Assembly: GCA_036936605.1 (NCBI GenBank)
Contig: JAUPFV010000002.1
Location: 196,501,273-196,565,272 of the forward strand
Length of the DNA: 64,000 nt
Reading direction: 5' to 3'
DNA from: Limnanthes douglasii subsp. nivea
Lineage: Eukaryota > Streptophyta > Magnoliopsida > Brassicales > Limnanthaceae
In this document: positions 1 through 9,610 of the stretch, piece after piece
How the letters are laid out: every line of letters starts with the position of its first letter
How positions within the stretch are numbered: position 1 is the first letter of the stretch
Notes under the pieces: generated by a model
What the model saw: the letters and a program-made list of their open reading frames with translations, nothing else
What the model was told of the DNA's origin: nothing
Databases searched by the model: none
Made by a program: the position numbers and the translations under genes

Positions 1-2343
1 ACAGAAAATAACTTTATGTCTATGTGTCTGGACCTAGACAAGTTCTTATTTTTGTTAGAGTATTGGACTGCGATATTCCGCAGCTACAATTACCGGTTTG
101 ATGTCTCAAAGCACGCAACAAATTATTCCACCATGGTAGATGATGCAATAAGTGTTTACTTTACACTTTTCCAGGATATTGCACCTCCAACCAATAAAAA
201 TATGTGTTCCTGACGTGCTCTTAAGTGTATATACGCATCCACCAAACCAGAGTCGGAATACCCAATGATCTTCAGTTTATCCGACTTCTCATATGTCAAC
301 ATGTGCCCATTTGTTCCTTACAGACACTAGAGTACCCTTTTAACTGCTTTCCAGTGATCCATGACTGGGTTACTAACATATATCCCCAACATATTTACAC
401 CAAAGAAAATATCTAGCCTAGAATAAACTTGAGCATACATTAAACTCCTAACTGGCGAAGCATAAGGGACCGTTTTTATTTCCTCAATCTCAAGTTTTGT
501 CTCAGGATATTGACCTAGACTAAGTCTTTTACAGTTTGCTATAGGGTTACTTAGGGTTTTGCAATCTTCCAATCTGTAATGTTGTAACACACTTTCAATG
601 TATACCTTTTTGACAATCCAAGAATACCACGAGAGCGATCCCCATGTATCTAAATTCCTAACACAAAACTGGCATAACCAAGATCACTGTTATCAAACTT
701 AATTGATAGAAATATTTTTGTAGTGTGTAATAATTCCTTATTGTTTGAGGAAGGAAATATGTCATCCACATATAATATAAGAAATATGAAATTACTCCCA
801 CTAAACTTGAGATACACACAATCCTCAACCGAGTTAATCTCAAAGTCATAACCGGCTATCACCTCAAGGAATTTGTGATACCATTAACGAGACGCTTTTC
901 AAGCCCACCTATGGATTTCTTAAGCCTACAAACCAGATCTTTTGAGTTACTTTCACAAAGTGTTCTGGTTGCACCATATAGATCGTTTCCTCGATATTAC
1001 CATTAAAAAAACGGTCTTAACATCCATCTGATAAAGCTCAAGGTCAAAATGTGCAACTAATGCCATGATTGTTCAAAGAGAATCCTTCGTCGATACTGGA
1101 ACAAAGTTTTCTTTAAAATCAATCCCTTCACGCTGAGTGTAACATTGCGCTACAATACGTTTTTTATATTTTCCCACATTACCTAGGGAATTGCATTTGG
1201 TTTTGTAAACATGTTTACAACCAATTGTATTTTTCCCTTCAGGTAATAAGACAAGATCTCATACCATATTGTCATGCATTGATTTATACACTTCCTTCAT
1301 AGCGTCAATCCACTTCCAAGAGTCAGAGTTAGCCATGGCCTATTTGTATGATGAAGAATCATCTACAGTTCCAGCACATAACTCATCATGCTCCTGAAGG
1401 TATATTATAAATTATGGACCTACAGTACTCTTCATTTCTATATTGGACCTTCTTAAGGGCACTATTTCATCTTGTTACACTTCTTGAGGAGGTCGAGTTT
1501 GATCATTATGAACGATGTCATTTTGATTCCCTTGTGGAAGATTATATAGAGGTTCCTCTCATTCTACCTGGACCATATCCATATACTCGTTGGAACCCTC
1601 AAATGGAGCATCAGTATTAATTTGAGGATTATCTTGTTTCAATGGGACCGAAATGATTGACATTACAACCCAATCTTCTAATACCTGGGTATCCCCATTA
1701 AAACTTCATGAATATCTATGAATTCTTCCTCAAAATCAACATTTGTTCCCATATTCTTCCCCCCAAACTCAACATCCTCTAGAAACTTGACCGTTCTTGT
1801 CTCAAATATTGTACAAGTGAGAAAATCATAAGACTTATACCCTCAGGAATGTTCGGAATAACCTATGAAGAAACAAGTAACTGTTTTTTGGTCCAGTTTA
1901 TTTTCTTGAGGTTTGTAAGGCCTCGTCTCAACTGGACAACCCTACACATGCATATGCTTTAAATTGGGTATACGCCCGTTCCAAAGCTCATATGTGGTCT
2001 TAACAGTAGTCTTGGTGGGTACTCGATTGAGTATATAAGCTGCCCATTTGATGGCTTCCCCCCAGAGAGATAATGGTAGAGATTAGTGATGTATCATGCT
2101 TCTAACCATATCTTTTAGTGTTCGGTTTCGTCTCTCAGATACACCGTTCATGCAAGGTGAACCTGACATAGTATATTGAGGGACTATTCTACACTTCTCT
2201 AGGTATTGTGCAAATAAGTCCTAGACATCGCTCACCCGATCCGTCATATCTACCATAGTAGTCACTATCATAATCATATATAACGGTCTTAATGCTTTTA
2301 CCGAGTTGTTTTTCAACTTCGGTCCTAAAAGCTTTGAACTTGT
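1..2343 (-). pseudogene. copia pol remnant: integrase, reverse transcriptase, RNase H
   Basis: Minus-strand translation gives, in order, an integrase core segment near 2340-2000 (VEKQLGKSIKTV, then in another frame an ERRNRTLKDMVRSM-like stretch), a reverse transcriptase segment at 862-650 with the copia YVDD catalytic motif (ILYVDDIFPSSNN), and the RT/RNase H connection at 590-327 (YASPVRSLMYAQVYSRLDI, then GIYVSNPVMDHWKAVKRVL). Stops and frameshifts separate every block. The protease and the N-terminal integrase are missing, because integrase follows directly on the gag tail near 2344-2380. It cannot make a functional polyprotein. The domain order excludes gypsy. Confidence 0.85.
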
Positions 2344-3016
2344 CTAGGGCCTCATGATTTTCTTCTTCACCGGACCTTGACCCGGTCTTTTGCCATCTGC
2401 CTTCCGCTTAAGCTCTACCCCTTTTGCAGATGTAATCATATTAACCTCAGTTGTTGTGCCTTTAAGTTTATCCTCCTCATGTGCATCGTGGGAAATCAAC
2501 TCATTGATATTCCACTTTTCTCGCATGCAGTTATAAGTGGACTCGAAATACTTATAACGGTCTGATAACGAATGAAATATGAATACCACTATGCATTCCT
2601 CAGTTGAGTCTAAACTGATTCCCTTTAACTTTTGGCCAATCATCGACATTCTCAGAATGTGCTCCCAGATTTTACCTTTGCCATTATACTTTTTGGTAGC
2701 TACCTCGATGAGAAAACGCTGCATCTCTACCTTCTCATCTTTGGTAAATGCTTTCTCGACCTCTGTGAGAAATACCGAGGCATTGGTAACACCTTTAGGG
2801 ATATCCTCACGCAATGCTACTTGTATCCCCTATAAAAAGAGCGCCATGCATAACTTATTTGAATTCTTCCACCTTTCATCAGACTTAGTTTCCTCCGGTG
2901 TACTTTCCAGACTAAGGGGGTGGTTTGGGAGTTGACAATGCACGGTCGTAATCATGTACAGATAAAAACAATAACATATTTTTCTTCCAAAATTGGAAGT
3001 TCAAACAATCCAACAT
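2344..3016 (-). pseudogene. copia gag remnant
   Basis: The minus-strand frame entered at the ATG at 3016-3014 begins MLDCLNFQFWKKNMLLFLSV, the usual opening of copia gag (substrate-like W/K-rich motif). After a frameshift and stops around 2910-2815, an open stretch of 157 codons (2814-2344) holds the gag body: VEKAFTKDEKVEMQRFLIEV, then an LKGISLDSTEECIVVFIFHSL segment. It ends in a lysine-rich tail. The CCHC zinc knuckle expected after this tail is absent, consistent with a deletion into integrase. The start is by homology to the family and not certain. Broken. Confidence 0.75.
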
Positions 3017-3235
3017 GGTTGGACGGTTCCCAATAGATTGCAACCAGTGGATACTATAATAAGAGCAAACAACACAAAGCACATTTATCATCTTGACATA
3101 TAACTGAAAACATATGCATGAACATGGCAAATACATGTAAAACATAAAATTCCGTGATAATAGATAGCGGGGGAAAGTCATACTAACATGCAATTTTATG
3201 AGTTTGAGACAAATCATATGATCATTATTTTAAGT

Positions 3236-3630
3236 ACCAATGAGGCCTTCTGGAGGGCTGATGTCATTTACTTAGATTAAAATAACTCTAATTTGATTTT
3301 CTTAAGTACCAGTCAAACCTTCCGCAGGGCCGATTTCACCTACTTAAACTAAAATAAAAAATTACAAAGATGAATTTAATTCATCCTAAGTAACGATGAA
3401 ACCTTCTAGATGATCGATTTCATCTACTTAAAATTAAAATCAACACAAGGACCATTTTCAATAATTTTCTCTCGTTCATGATTAATTTAAACCCAAACGT
3501 GAACCTTCCGGAAGGCCGATAATATTTGAATTTAAATTAATTCTCGAACCTTTCGAAGCCTAGGATCCATAAGAAAATTAATTATAACCTTCCGGATGGT
3601 CGATTAAATTAATTTCTTACTTTCACCTAC
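3236..3630 (-). repeat. diverged repeats with a CCTTCCGGAGGGCCGAT core in the copia leader
   Basis: Six imperfect units, each with a core resembling ACCTTCCGGAGGGCCGAT followed by an AT-rich spacer, occur about every 50-110 bases (cores near 3244, 3316, 3409, 3502, 3587 and a weaker one near 3630). They lie between the copia LTR/PBS and gag, in the element leader. Each core is itself partly palindromic (TTCCGGA). Confidence 0.6.
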
Positions 3631-3639
3631 CGGTCTACG

Positions 3640-4423
3640 GAACCTTAGTCATGCATCACCATTTAATTAAGCATACACAATTTAATTCATAAATATACAT
3701 ACAACAATTAGCATGTCCAAACATATCATATTCGTGAAATAAGTCGATTTAATATATATTAAATTAATTAAATAATTAATTTTCAAAAAAATAAATTTAA
3801 AATTTAATTAATATATATCTATATATATTTAAAGAACAAGAGTCTGGTGCTAGCAGTAGTGTGCCCGCCTGCTTGATCAGCAACAGGTATGCCTACTTGA
3901 ACAGCCGTGTACATGTCAACTGCAACAGCGAGCCTGTTAGCAATAGCGTACCTGCCTACCTACTACAGTACAGTAGCCTGCTTACCTGCTTGCAGTTCGT
4001 GGGTAACGCCCAGCCTGGAGCAGCGTTGTTGTCACTAAATATATATACATCCAACAGTCTCCCACTGCTATCATCGCGATAACAGTGGGTTTGTGAATCC
4101 TTGTAAGTCACGACATTCACCACAGTGTCCATAATTCGCTAGTCATGATAAACACCGTAGGACATACTTCGAATCAACATTAATATCAGGGGTTAAACCG
4201 TCGATGAGTCATTGTCCCAATAGTTTTGATTTTATTTGTTATATTAGGGTTATTTGATGCTAATTACACAAGAATAAATTCCACACATCAATCAACCCTA
4301 ATTTAACCCCCCCCCCAAAAAAAAAACCTAATTACAATATATTCATGTAAAATATGGAAAACATACAAGTTTGTAATACAAATGAATCACATAACATGTT
4401 TTTCATACAATTCTTAAATCCAT
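3640..4423 (-). other. copia leader (untranslated), no gene seen
   Basis: AT-rich leader between the repeat cluster and the PBS duplication. A GC-richer patch at 3846-4025 is built of short CCTGC/CCTAC-like words, and a C-run/A-run junction sits near 4309-4327. No coding similarity was recognised on either strand. Confidence 0.5.
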
Positions 4424-4862
4424 TCCCTAACCAGCTCAATTAACACATAATCCCAATGGCATGAATTCTTTACGATGAAGAAAAACATACATCTTTATCT
4501 GGCAATATACAATTTGATTATTCTACCGAATCCAAAAAAAAGGTTAACGTGGCTCTGATACCAATTGTTATATATTATTCGAAATCGCATCAAATAATAT
4601 ATAACAAATCACGGAAAAATAAAGAAACCTTTTTCTGGATTCACCTAACCATTACGTAATCCATTCCCTAACTAGCTCAATTAACACATAGTCTCAATGA
4701 CATGGATTCTTTACGATGAAGAAAAACATGCATCTTTATCTATCAATACACAATTTAATTATTCTACCGAATAAAAAAAGGGTTAACCTAGCTCTCATAC
4801 TAATTGTTATATATTATTCGAAATCGCGGAAAAATAAAGAAACCTTTTTCTGGATTCACCTA
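4424..4862 (-). repeat. tandem duplication of LTR end, PBS and leader
   Basis: Bases 4424-4648 and 4662-4862 are two copies of the same segment. Both run from an ATTCCCTAAC(C/T)AGCTCAATT start, through GATTCTTTACGATGAAG and the PBS region, to CTTTTTCTGGATTCACCTA. The copy at 4662-4862 lacks about 20 bases and its PBS is mutated (CTCTCATACTAATTG instead of CTCTGATACCAATTG). The duplication therefore spans the junction between LTR and internal region. Confidence 0.8.
4551..4563 (-). promoter_or_regulatory. copia primer-binding site (initiator-Met tRNA type)
   Basis: The minus strand reads TGGTATCAGAGCC, the standard plant copia PBS complementary to the 3' part of initiator methionine tRNA. It starts two bases after the LTR end (ATATAACA) at 4566. 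A mutated second copy sits at about 4791-4803. Confidence 0.9.
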
Positions 4863-5390
4863 ATGAATAAACCAAAAAACCAAGAAAACTTACAGATTTG
4901 TCTGCTGCTTTCCATATAGTATTCTTTTGTTCCTTTTCGTTCTGTGTATTGCTTTGAGAAACATGCAGAACGACTTAGAAAATGGAAAGGTTTCTAGACA
5001 CTGCCGTTTGTTTGTGATTAGGGTTTATGATGAAATTCTTAAACCTAGGCCTTTACTTATAGTCTTTACAATGTAAAGCCCAACATTGTAAAGCCCATCA
5101 TTTATTACTTCATTGTGTCCGAGGACCATGATAAATTGATAATTCAATTTATACTCCTGATTTTATTAATTCGACTTAAGTGTTGAGATTTAGGCCCTCT
5201 TTATCACAGTGCTCAAATTCAATCTGATTACCACACTTGAGCCCATATTGCCTTTTCACCCATAGGTCCACTTTAGTTAATTAAATAATTAACTCTATTA
5301 CTTTTAATTTGGACTTCCTTGAGACAATAACCCGAATATGTTTATTTAGCATGTTGGTCAATAAATATATTACATAAATATATTCCAACA
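4566..5390 (-). repeat. copia 5' LTR (minus strand)
   Basis: On the minus strand it begins TGTTGGAATATATTTATG at 5390 and ends AATATATAACA at 4566, next to the PBS: the TG...CA ends and start of a plant copia LTR. The 825-bp length includes the tandem duplication; without it the LTR would be 4805-5390 (586 bp). No second LTR lies in the window. Confidence 0.8.
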
Positions 5391-6429
5391 AATATTATTT
5401 GATCATTATATTATTTTATTATGAGTATTATTTTGTGTAAATGTTTTAGAAATTTTGGATTTTTATCATATTTTAATACTAGCTAATAGTATATAATTAT
5501 TCTTAAAAGGTATGATAAAAAAATATAATTTTTTATCATATTATAAAAAATATTTTTTTTATGTAAGAAATAAAATATTATAAATATTTTATTTTAAATT
5601 AGTTACTATTATATTTTAATATTAATTTATTATTTAAATTTGAAAGTTTAATTAATTTTTATAATTTTAAATTAAAGAAAATCATATAAAAATATTCAAA
5701 GCATATATTATCAAAATTACTAATAACATTTGCCAAAATAAAATGCTGACATATATAATAAAGGTAAGCTTGACATTTAAGTTATCAATGTCCAAAGACA
5801 GCGGTGCTAACTGTTAAAAATGCCGATAAAATAATTGTATAATTAAGACATGTCCTAAATTTAGTAATATTAGAGATTACAGTTATTTTTTTTATCTAAT
5901 CCTAGTTTATGTGAAAATATATGGTATCTAGAGTTTTCACGTTTAGGTTTGAAAAATAATGACGAAATGGGTAACATATGGATGCATGCATATGTTTGTA
6001 GGATATGATATCACTCTAGAGCTCATAGACACTAATAAACACGAGATATAAAGACGATAGTCTTATATTAAAAAAACAAAAACATTGATATGTTATACAT
6101 ATAATTGAAAACTCTAGACATTTAGTGTCAAATTATATAAGACACAAATAGAACTAAATATAATTAAAATATTTCATACGAGTTTACAATTTTCATTATA
6201 CATAGGTATACTAACCAGACTAATGACCGACAAAACCACACTAGTATATCCTCTAAAGTTTGTTAAATGACTAAACAAAACCACAACCATGATGTCATTT
6301 CGATATATATATAAAACATAAAGGTATATGTAAATATCATTTTTATGTTTTACATTCAACATTTCTTAGAAATCAACTAAATATGTGATAACCTCATATA
6401 TGTGTGATGATTCATTAATCAGATCATAC
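5391..6429. other. AT-rich intergenic DNA, nothing recognised
   Basis: Very AT-rich sequence with many short open frames of no recognisable similarity. No TE domain, RNA gene or long repeat was seen. Confidence 0.5.
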
Positions 6430-6670
6430 ATGCCTCGTCCACAACACATAACACACCGTTCACACTAGACGACACATTGTTTACACATGATATTGTTCAC
6501 ATAGGATAACACATACTGCCCACACAAGATATCATCCATATAGGATTACATGTGGTGTCATCCACACAGGACTACATTCGTCATCCACACAAGATATCGT
6601 CAATACAAGACCAAACATCGTCCGTAAAGGACCGCACCTCGTCCATATAAAATCACACCTCGTTTGTATA
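6430..6670. repeat. degenerate short tandem array (CATCCACACAAGATATCG-like)
   Basis: A run of about ten imperfect units of roughly 20-28 bases around a (T)CGTCCACACAAGATATC / CATCCATATAGGATTACA theme. Units alternate between ACACAAGAT and ATAGGATAC forms. No coding potential. Confidence 0.55.
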
Positions 6671-6783
6671 ATACATGTAAGAGAATCCTAAATTGGAATG
6701 TTCATGTGTAATTTAAAGATATTCATGTTTGTTGTGGTAAAGTATAATTAAAGCAATTATTTGAAATATTTGATGAAAAAAGG

Positions 6784-7524
6784 ACTCACACTAATGGAGA
6801 TGTATTCTTAACTTATATAGTGATCTTTCTTCCCATGTTTAACCGATGTGGGATGTGGGACTTTGGTCGCACCTAACAATCCTTCTCTCGAACAAAGTAC
6901 CACTCTAGCCTCCTCTCAATTGACTTCCATCCGCCTACTCTAATCAGGTGGAGAGAAACCTGAACTCTAGAGCTTTTAAGGAGGATCTATCTGCTCACTA
7001 TCAGATGACACTGTGCCACTTCTTGATCAAGCCACCTACTTGATGAGCTATCAGGCACTCCATCTTTAGATGAATCTGTGTCGCTTCTTGATCAAGCCAC
7101 CTGCTTGATGAGCCATCTGGCGCTCCATTTATCCAGCAGACCAATCACCTTGAGTATGGCTCCAGGCAAGATGTTCGGCACAACTCACCACATCGCGTTT
7201 ATCCAGCATACCAATCACCTTGAGTATGGCTCCTGGCAAGATGTTCGGCACAACTCATACCAATCACCTTGAGTATGGCTCCTGGCAAGATGTTCGGCAC
7301 AACTCACCACATCGCGTATATTCATCTTTTGTATATAAAAGCATATACTCCGATCTCCACAATAGTGTGATATTATCCGCTTTGGGACCACTGGCCCGCA
7401 CGACTTTGCTTTTCGTCCACTTCCAAAGGCCTCACACTAATGGAGATGTATTCTTAACTTATATACTGATCTTTCTTCCCAAGTTTAACCGATGTGGGAT
7501 GTGAGACTTTGGTCGTACCTAACA
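6784..7524. mobile_element. small non-autonomous element between 94-bp direct repeats
   Basis: Direct repeats at 6784-6877 and 7431-7524 both run from CTCACACTAATGGAGATG to GGTCG(C/T)ACCTAACA and differ at only a few sites. They include GATGTGGGA(TGTG)xGACTTTGGTCG, a word common in dicot repeats. The interior has no coding domain. It ends with a TATATAAAAGC box and a GC-rich CGCACGACTTTGC segment just before the second repeat. The layout suggests a TRIM-like or LTR-derived non-autonomous element, but no PBS or PPT was found and the ends are not TG...CA, so the class is open. Confidence 0.5.
7012..7310. repeat. internal tandem repeats of the small element
   Basis: Two ~65-bp copies containing CTTCTTGATCAAGCCACCT begin near 7012 and 7077. 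They are followed by three copies of a ~47-bp unit (CCAATCACCTTGAGTATGGC through TTCGGCACAACTCA) starting at 7141, 7211 and 7260. The last two are back to back, the first pair 70 bases apart. Confidence 0.8.
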
Positions 7525-8681
7525 CGAACCTCAGCCTTAAATTGTAATATTTAGTATAATTCATTAATATATGTTTATTAAATTTAAAATCTATTCAATC
7601 AAATTATAAAAATAATAAAATTTTAACATTATATCAATGTTTATTTTAGATAATTTTAAACCATTAAAGTAGTTTAGATGTTATCTTGATTATAAATAAT
7701 ATTCAAAATCTATAATTATAAAAATATATTAGTAATTTCTTATTTTTGAAATTAAAATTTATAGAAATAAATATTATTTTGTTCAATATTAAAATCTATG
7801 GAATTGTAATTTTATGTAATCAAATTTTAATGATAATAAAAAAAATTATTTACATTTAATATATAATATTAATAATTAATTAATAAAATATATAATATTT
7901 CTTGATAACAAAACCAATAAACTAATATCGAATAGAAGCATATATGTAAAAAATATAAATTAGAAGCTATTAATAAGTTTAAACTATACTTAATGATTGA
8001 TTGATTGAGTAAAAAGTATGTAATTATGTTTAAAGTTAGTGTTTAACTATTTTAAAGTTATAAAGTTAATGTATAATTGATTAATTAAAGTTAGTGTTTA
8101 AGTATGTTTAAACACTAACTTTAAAATAATTAAACATTAGCTTTTAACATAATTAAATTCAAAAATAAAAGGAAAAGATTATTACTCCAACACTTTTTAA
8201 GAATATTGACTAATATCATATATTTGTCCTCTATGGACTCTACAGATTTCAGCACAATCAAAGATGTGTCAAGATACGTGATTAAAATCATACATGGTTC
8301 ATACAAGGCTAAAATAAAAAGACCTAAATGCTTGAATTCGCATCGAGCAGTACAAAATAAACAAGTTTTGCATCTAACAAAATAAAAAAGGTTTCGCATT
8401 TACCTAAACAAAAAAGATTTTGCATCTTCTTCGTTTACACTATAAATTTTAAACTTTTAAAAGTCCGTACATTTTAAACCGTAACTCGGAAAACAAATCT
8501 GAAAATACCATTGGTTTTGTTTTTTTAAGACGAACAAAACTAGTACCATTCATGATAATTTTAATTTTTTTAAATATATATATATATATATATATATTAA
8601 ACAACTAGACTTATCCATATTTATATACGAGTGATACTATTTTCTATCTTTAGGATTTGAGATCAAGTATAGTCTTCAACA
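7525..8681. other. AT-rich intergenic DNA, nothing recognised
   Basis: AT-rich sequence with no recognised gene or element. A local hairpin-like stretch near 8030-8140 has TTAAAGTTAGTGTTTAA words in both orientations. An (AT)n run lies at 8574-8597. Confidence 0.5.
8574..8597. repeat. (AT)n microsatellite
   Basis: Uninterrupted alternating AT of about twelve dinucleotides. Confidence 0.9.
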
Positions 8682-8696
8682 TAGTGTTATTGTTTA

Positions 8697-8912
8697 GCCC
8701 CCAAGGGGGTAGCCGAGTTGGTTGAGTATGGTATGTTTGTGACAATAGGTCATGAGTTCGAGTCCCTCTACATACGCTTTATCGGCTGAGCCTGTCACCT
8801 TGTGTGGTTTACCTTCTGGCGTTGGTTTGCAGGCTATCGCGTCAGACTGAGGGTTTACCATGTGCGCACTCATTGCACGCTGAGTAGCGGCTGCGGGTTC
8901 CCTCTGAAAAAA
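8697..8912 (+). mobile_element. Au-like tRNA-derived SINE, copy 1
   Basis: The head contains RNA polymerase III A-box (GTAGCCGAGTTGGTTGAGT) and B-box (GGTCATGAGTTCGAGTCC) sequences. The body has the conserved words TGCAGGCTATCGCGTCAGACT and GTAGCGGCTGCGGGTTCCC, which I recognise from the plant Au SINE family. A target duplication TAGTGTTATTGTTTA / TAGCGTTATTGTTTA (8682-8696 and 8913-8927, one mismatch) flanks it. Copy 2 is at 57118-57333. It is a SINE and not a tRNA gene: there is no tRNA fold across the whole unit. Confidence 0.9.
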
Positions 8913-9049
8913 TAGCGTTATTGTTTAATCATCAACTCGTTACACAAATAAAATCATGCATTTAGTCATATCTTATCGAACTTAGGTTTTATTTTAATTT
9001 TTTATCAGCAACAGTTCACTGATAATGTGTGTTACTACTATCTAATATT

Positions 9050-9323
9050 GAGGAAGTATCTGAGAATTTAAGAGCAAACGCAACAAATAGTCTTGTATAC
9101 GAATGTGAGACTAAGAGATCCAGTTTACGGTTTCATGGGTGCGATTTCGACATTACAACAACAAATTCTATCCTTACAATATGAGCTTAATGCTGTTAGA
9201 TACAAAATTATAAAATACAAGTATCGAAAATCTAATAATAATAATATCTTACCATCATCCCAAATAAATACTCGTGGAGAAAAAAATAGGGGAAAAAGGC
9301 CAAGTAAAAACATAAAGGGTTAA
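9050..9323 (+). pseudogene. LOB-domain (LBD/AS2) transcription factor gene fragment
   Basis: LBD proteins are plant-specific transcription factors that bind GCGGCG-like sites through an N-terminal zinc-finger-like C-block and dimerise through a leucine-zipper-like coil. Here only the second half of the LOB domain remains. From 9050 the frame reads ENLRANATNSLVYE. After a shift of frame at about 9101 it continues NVRLRDPVYGFMGAISTLQQ and then QILSLQYELNAVRYKIIKYK, matching the LBD signature RLRDPVYGCVGAIS...LQQQ and the following coil. The usual Cys in DPVYGC is Phe. The C-block and GAS block are missing, and a poly-Asn stretch and stop (9321-9323) follow. The frameshift and missing half make it a pseudogene fragment, probably an exon relic or a captured piece. 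Confidence 0.8.
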
Positions 9324-9610
9324 GTAAGGGTGTTTATGGTGTTATTAGGTCTTAGATGGCAAATATTTGAGTGAAATGAGTCTTTTTAAAAAATACATGG
9401 AAATATAGGTCTTAAGTGGATAATAGTATTGCTTTTGGGTCTTAAATGGTACTTAACCCTTCATTTTCATTTATATTTTAAAATATCTTTTGAATAGGAA
9501 ATCTTATTTTGTTATATTTTATTTTGTAAAATATCTTTTAAAAATAATATATTAATATTTTCTTCTATGTTTTAAAAAAATGTTGTATATAAAAAAATAT
9601 TGTATATTTT
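9324..9610. other. AT-rich spacer, nothing recognised
   Basis: Contains a GGTCTTAGATGG / GGTCTTAAGTGG / GGTCTTAAATGG word repeated three times between 9340 and 9450; otherwise featureless AT-rich DNA. Confidence 0.4.

Larger units (their letters stand above)
1..5390 (-). mobile_element. Ty1/copia LTR retrotransposon A, decayed, truncated by window edge
   Basis: Read on the minus strand, the order is LTR (5390-4566), PBS, long leader, gag (about 3016-2344), then integrase, reverse transcriptase and RNase H remnants down to base 1. This is copia order, with integrase before reverse transcriptase. All coding parts carry stops and frameshifts, so the copy is dead. The downstream LTR lies outside the window, so neither LTR divergence nor the target duplication can be read. 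A second copy of the same family, also on the minus strand, lies at 12150-15230. Confidence 0.85.

Noticed and set aside
3861..4082. 73-codon open frame in the GC-richer patch of the copia leader
   Set aside because: Built of repeated CCTGC/CCTAC words, no known domain, located in an untranslated leader.
7078..7504. Two overlapping open frames encoding MAPGKMFGTTH repeats
   Set aside because: They arise from the internal tandem repeat of the small non-autonomous element; no protein family recognised.
8701..8775. Possible tRNA gene (A-box and B-box present)
   Set aside because: The boxes belong to the tRNA-derived head of a 216-bp SINE with target duplications, and the same unit recurs at 57118.
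9050..9323. Functional LBD gene
   Set aside because: Half of the LOB domain is missing and the frame is shifted inside the rest.
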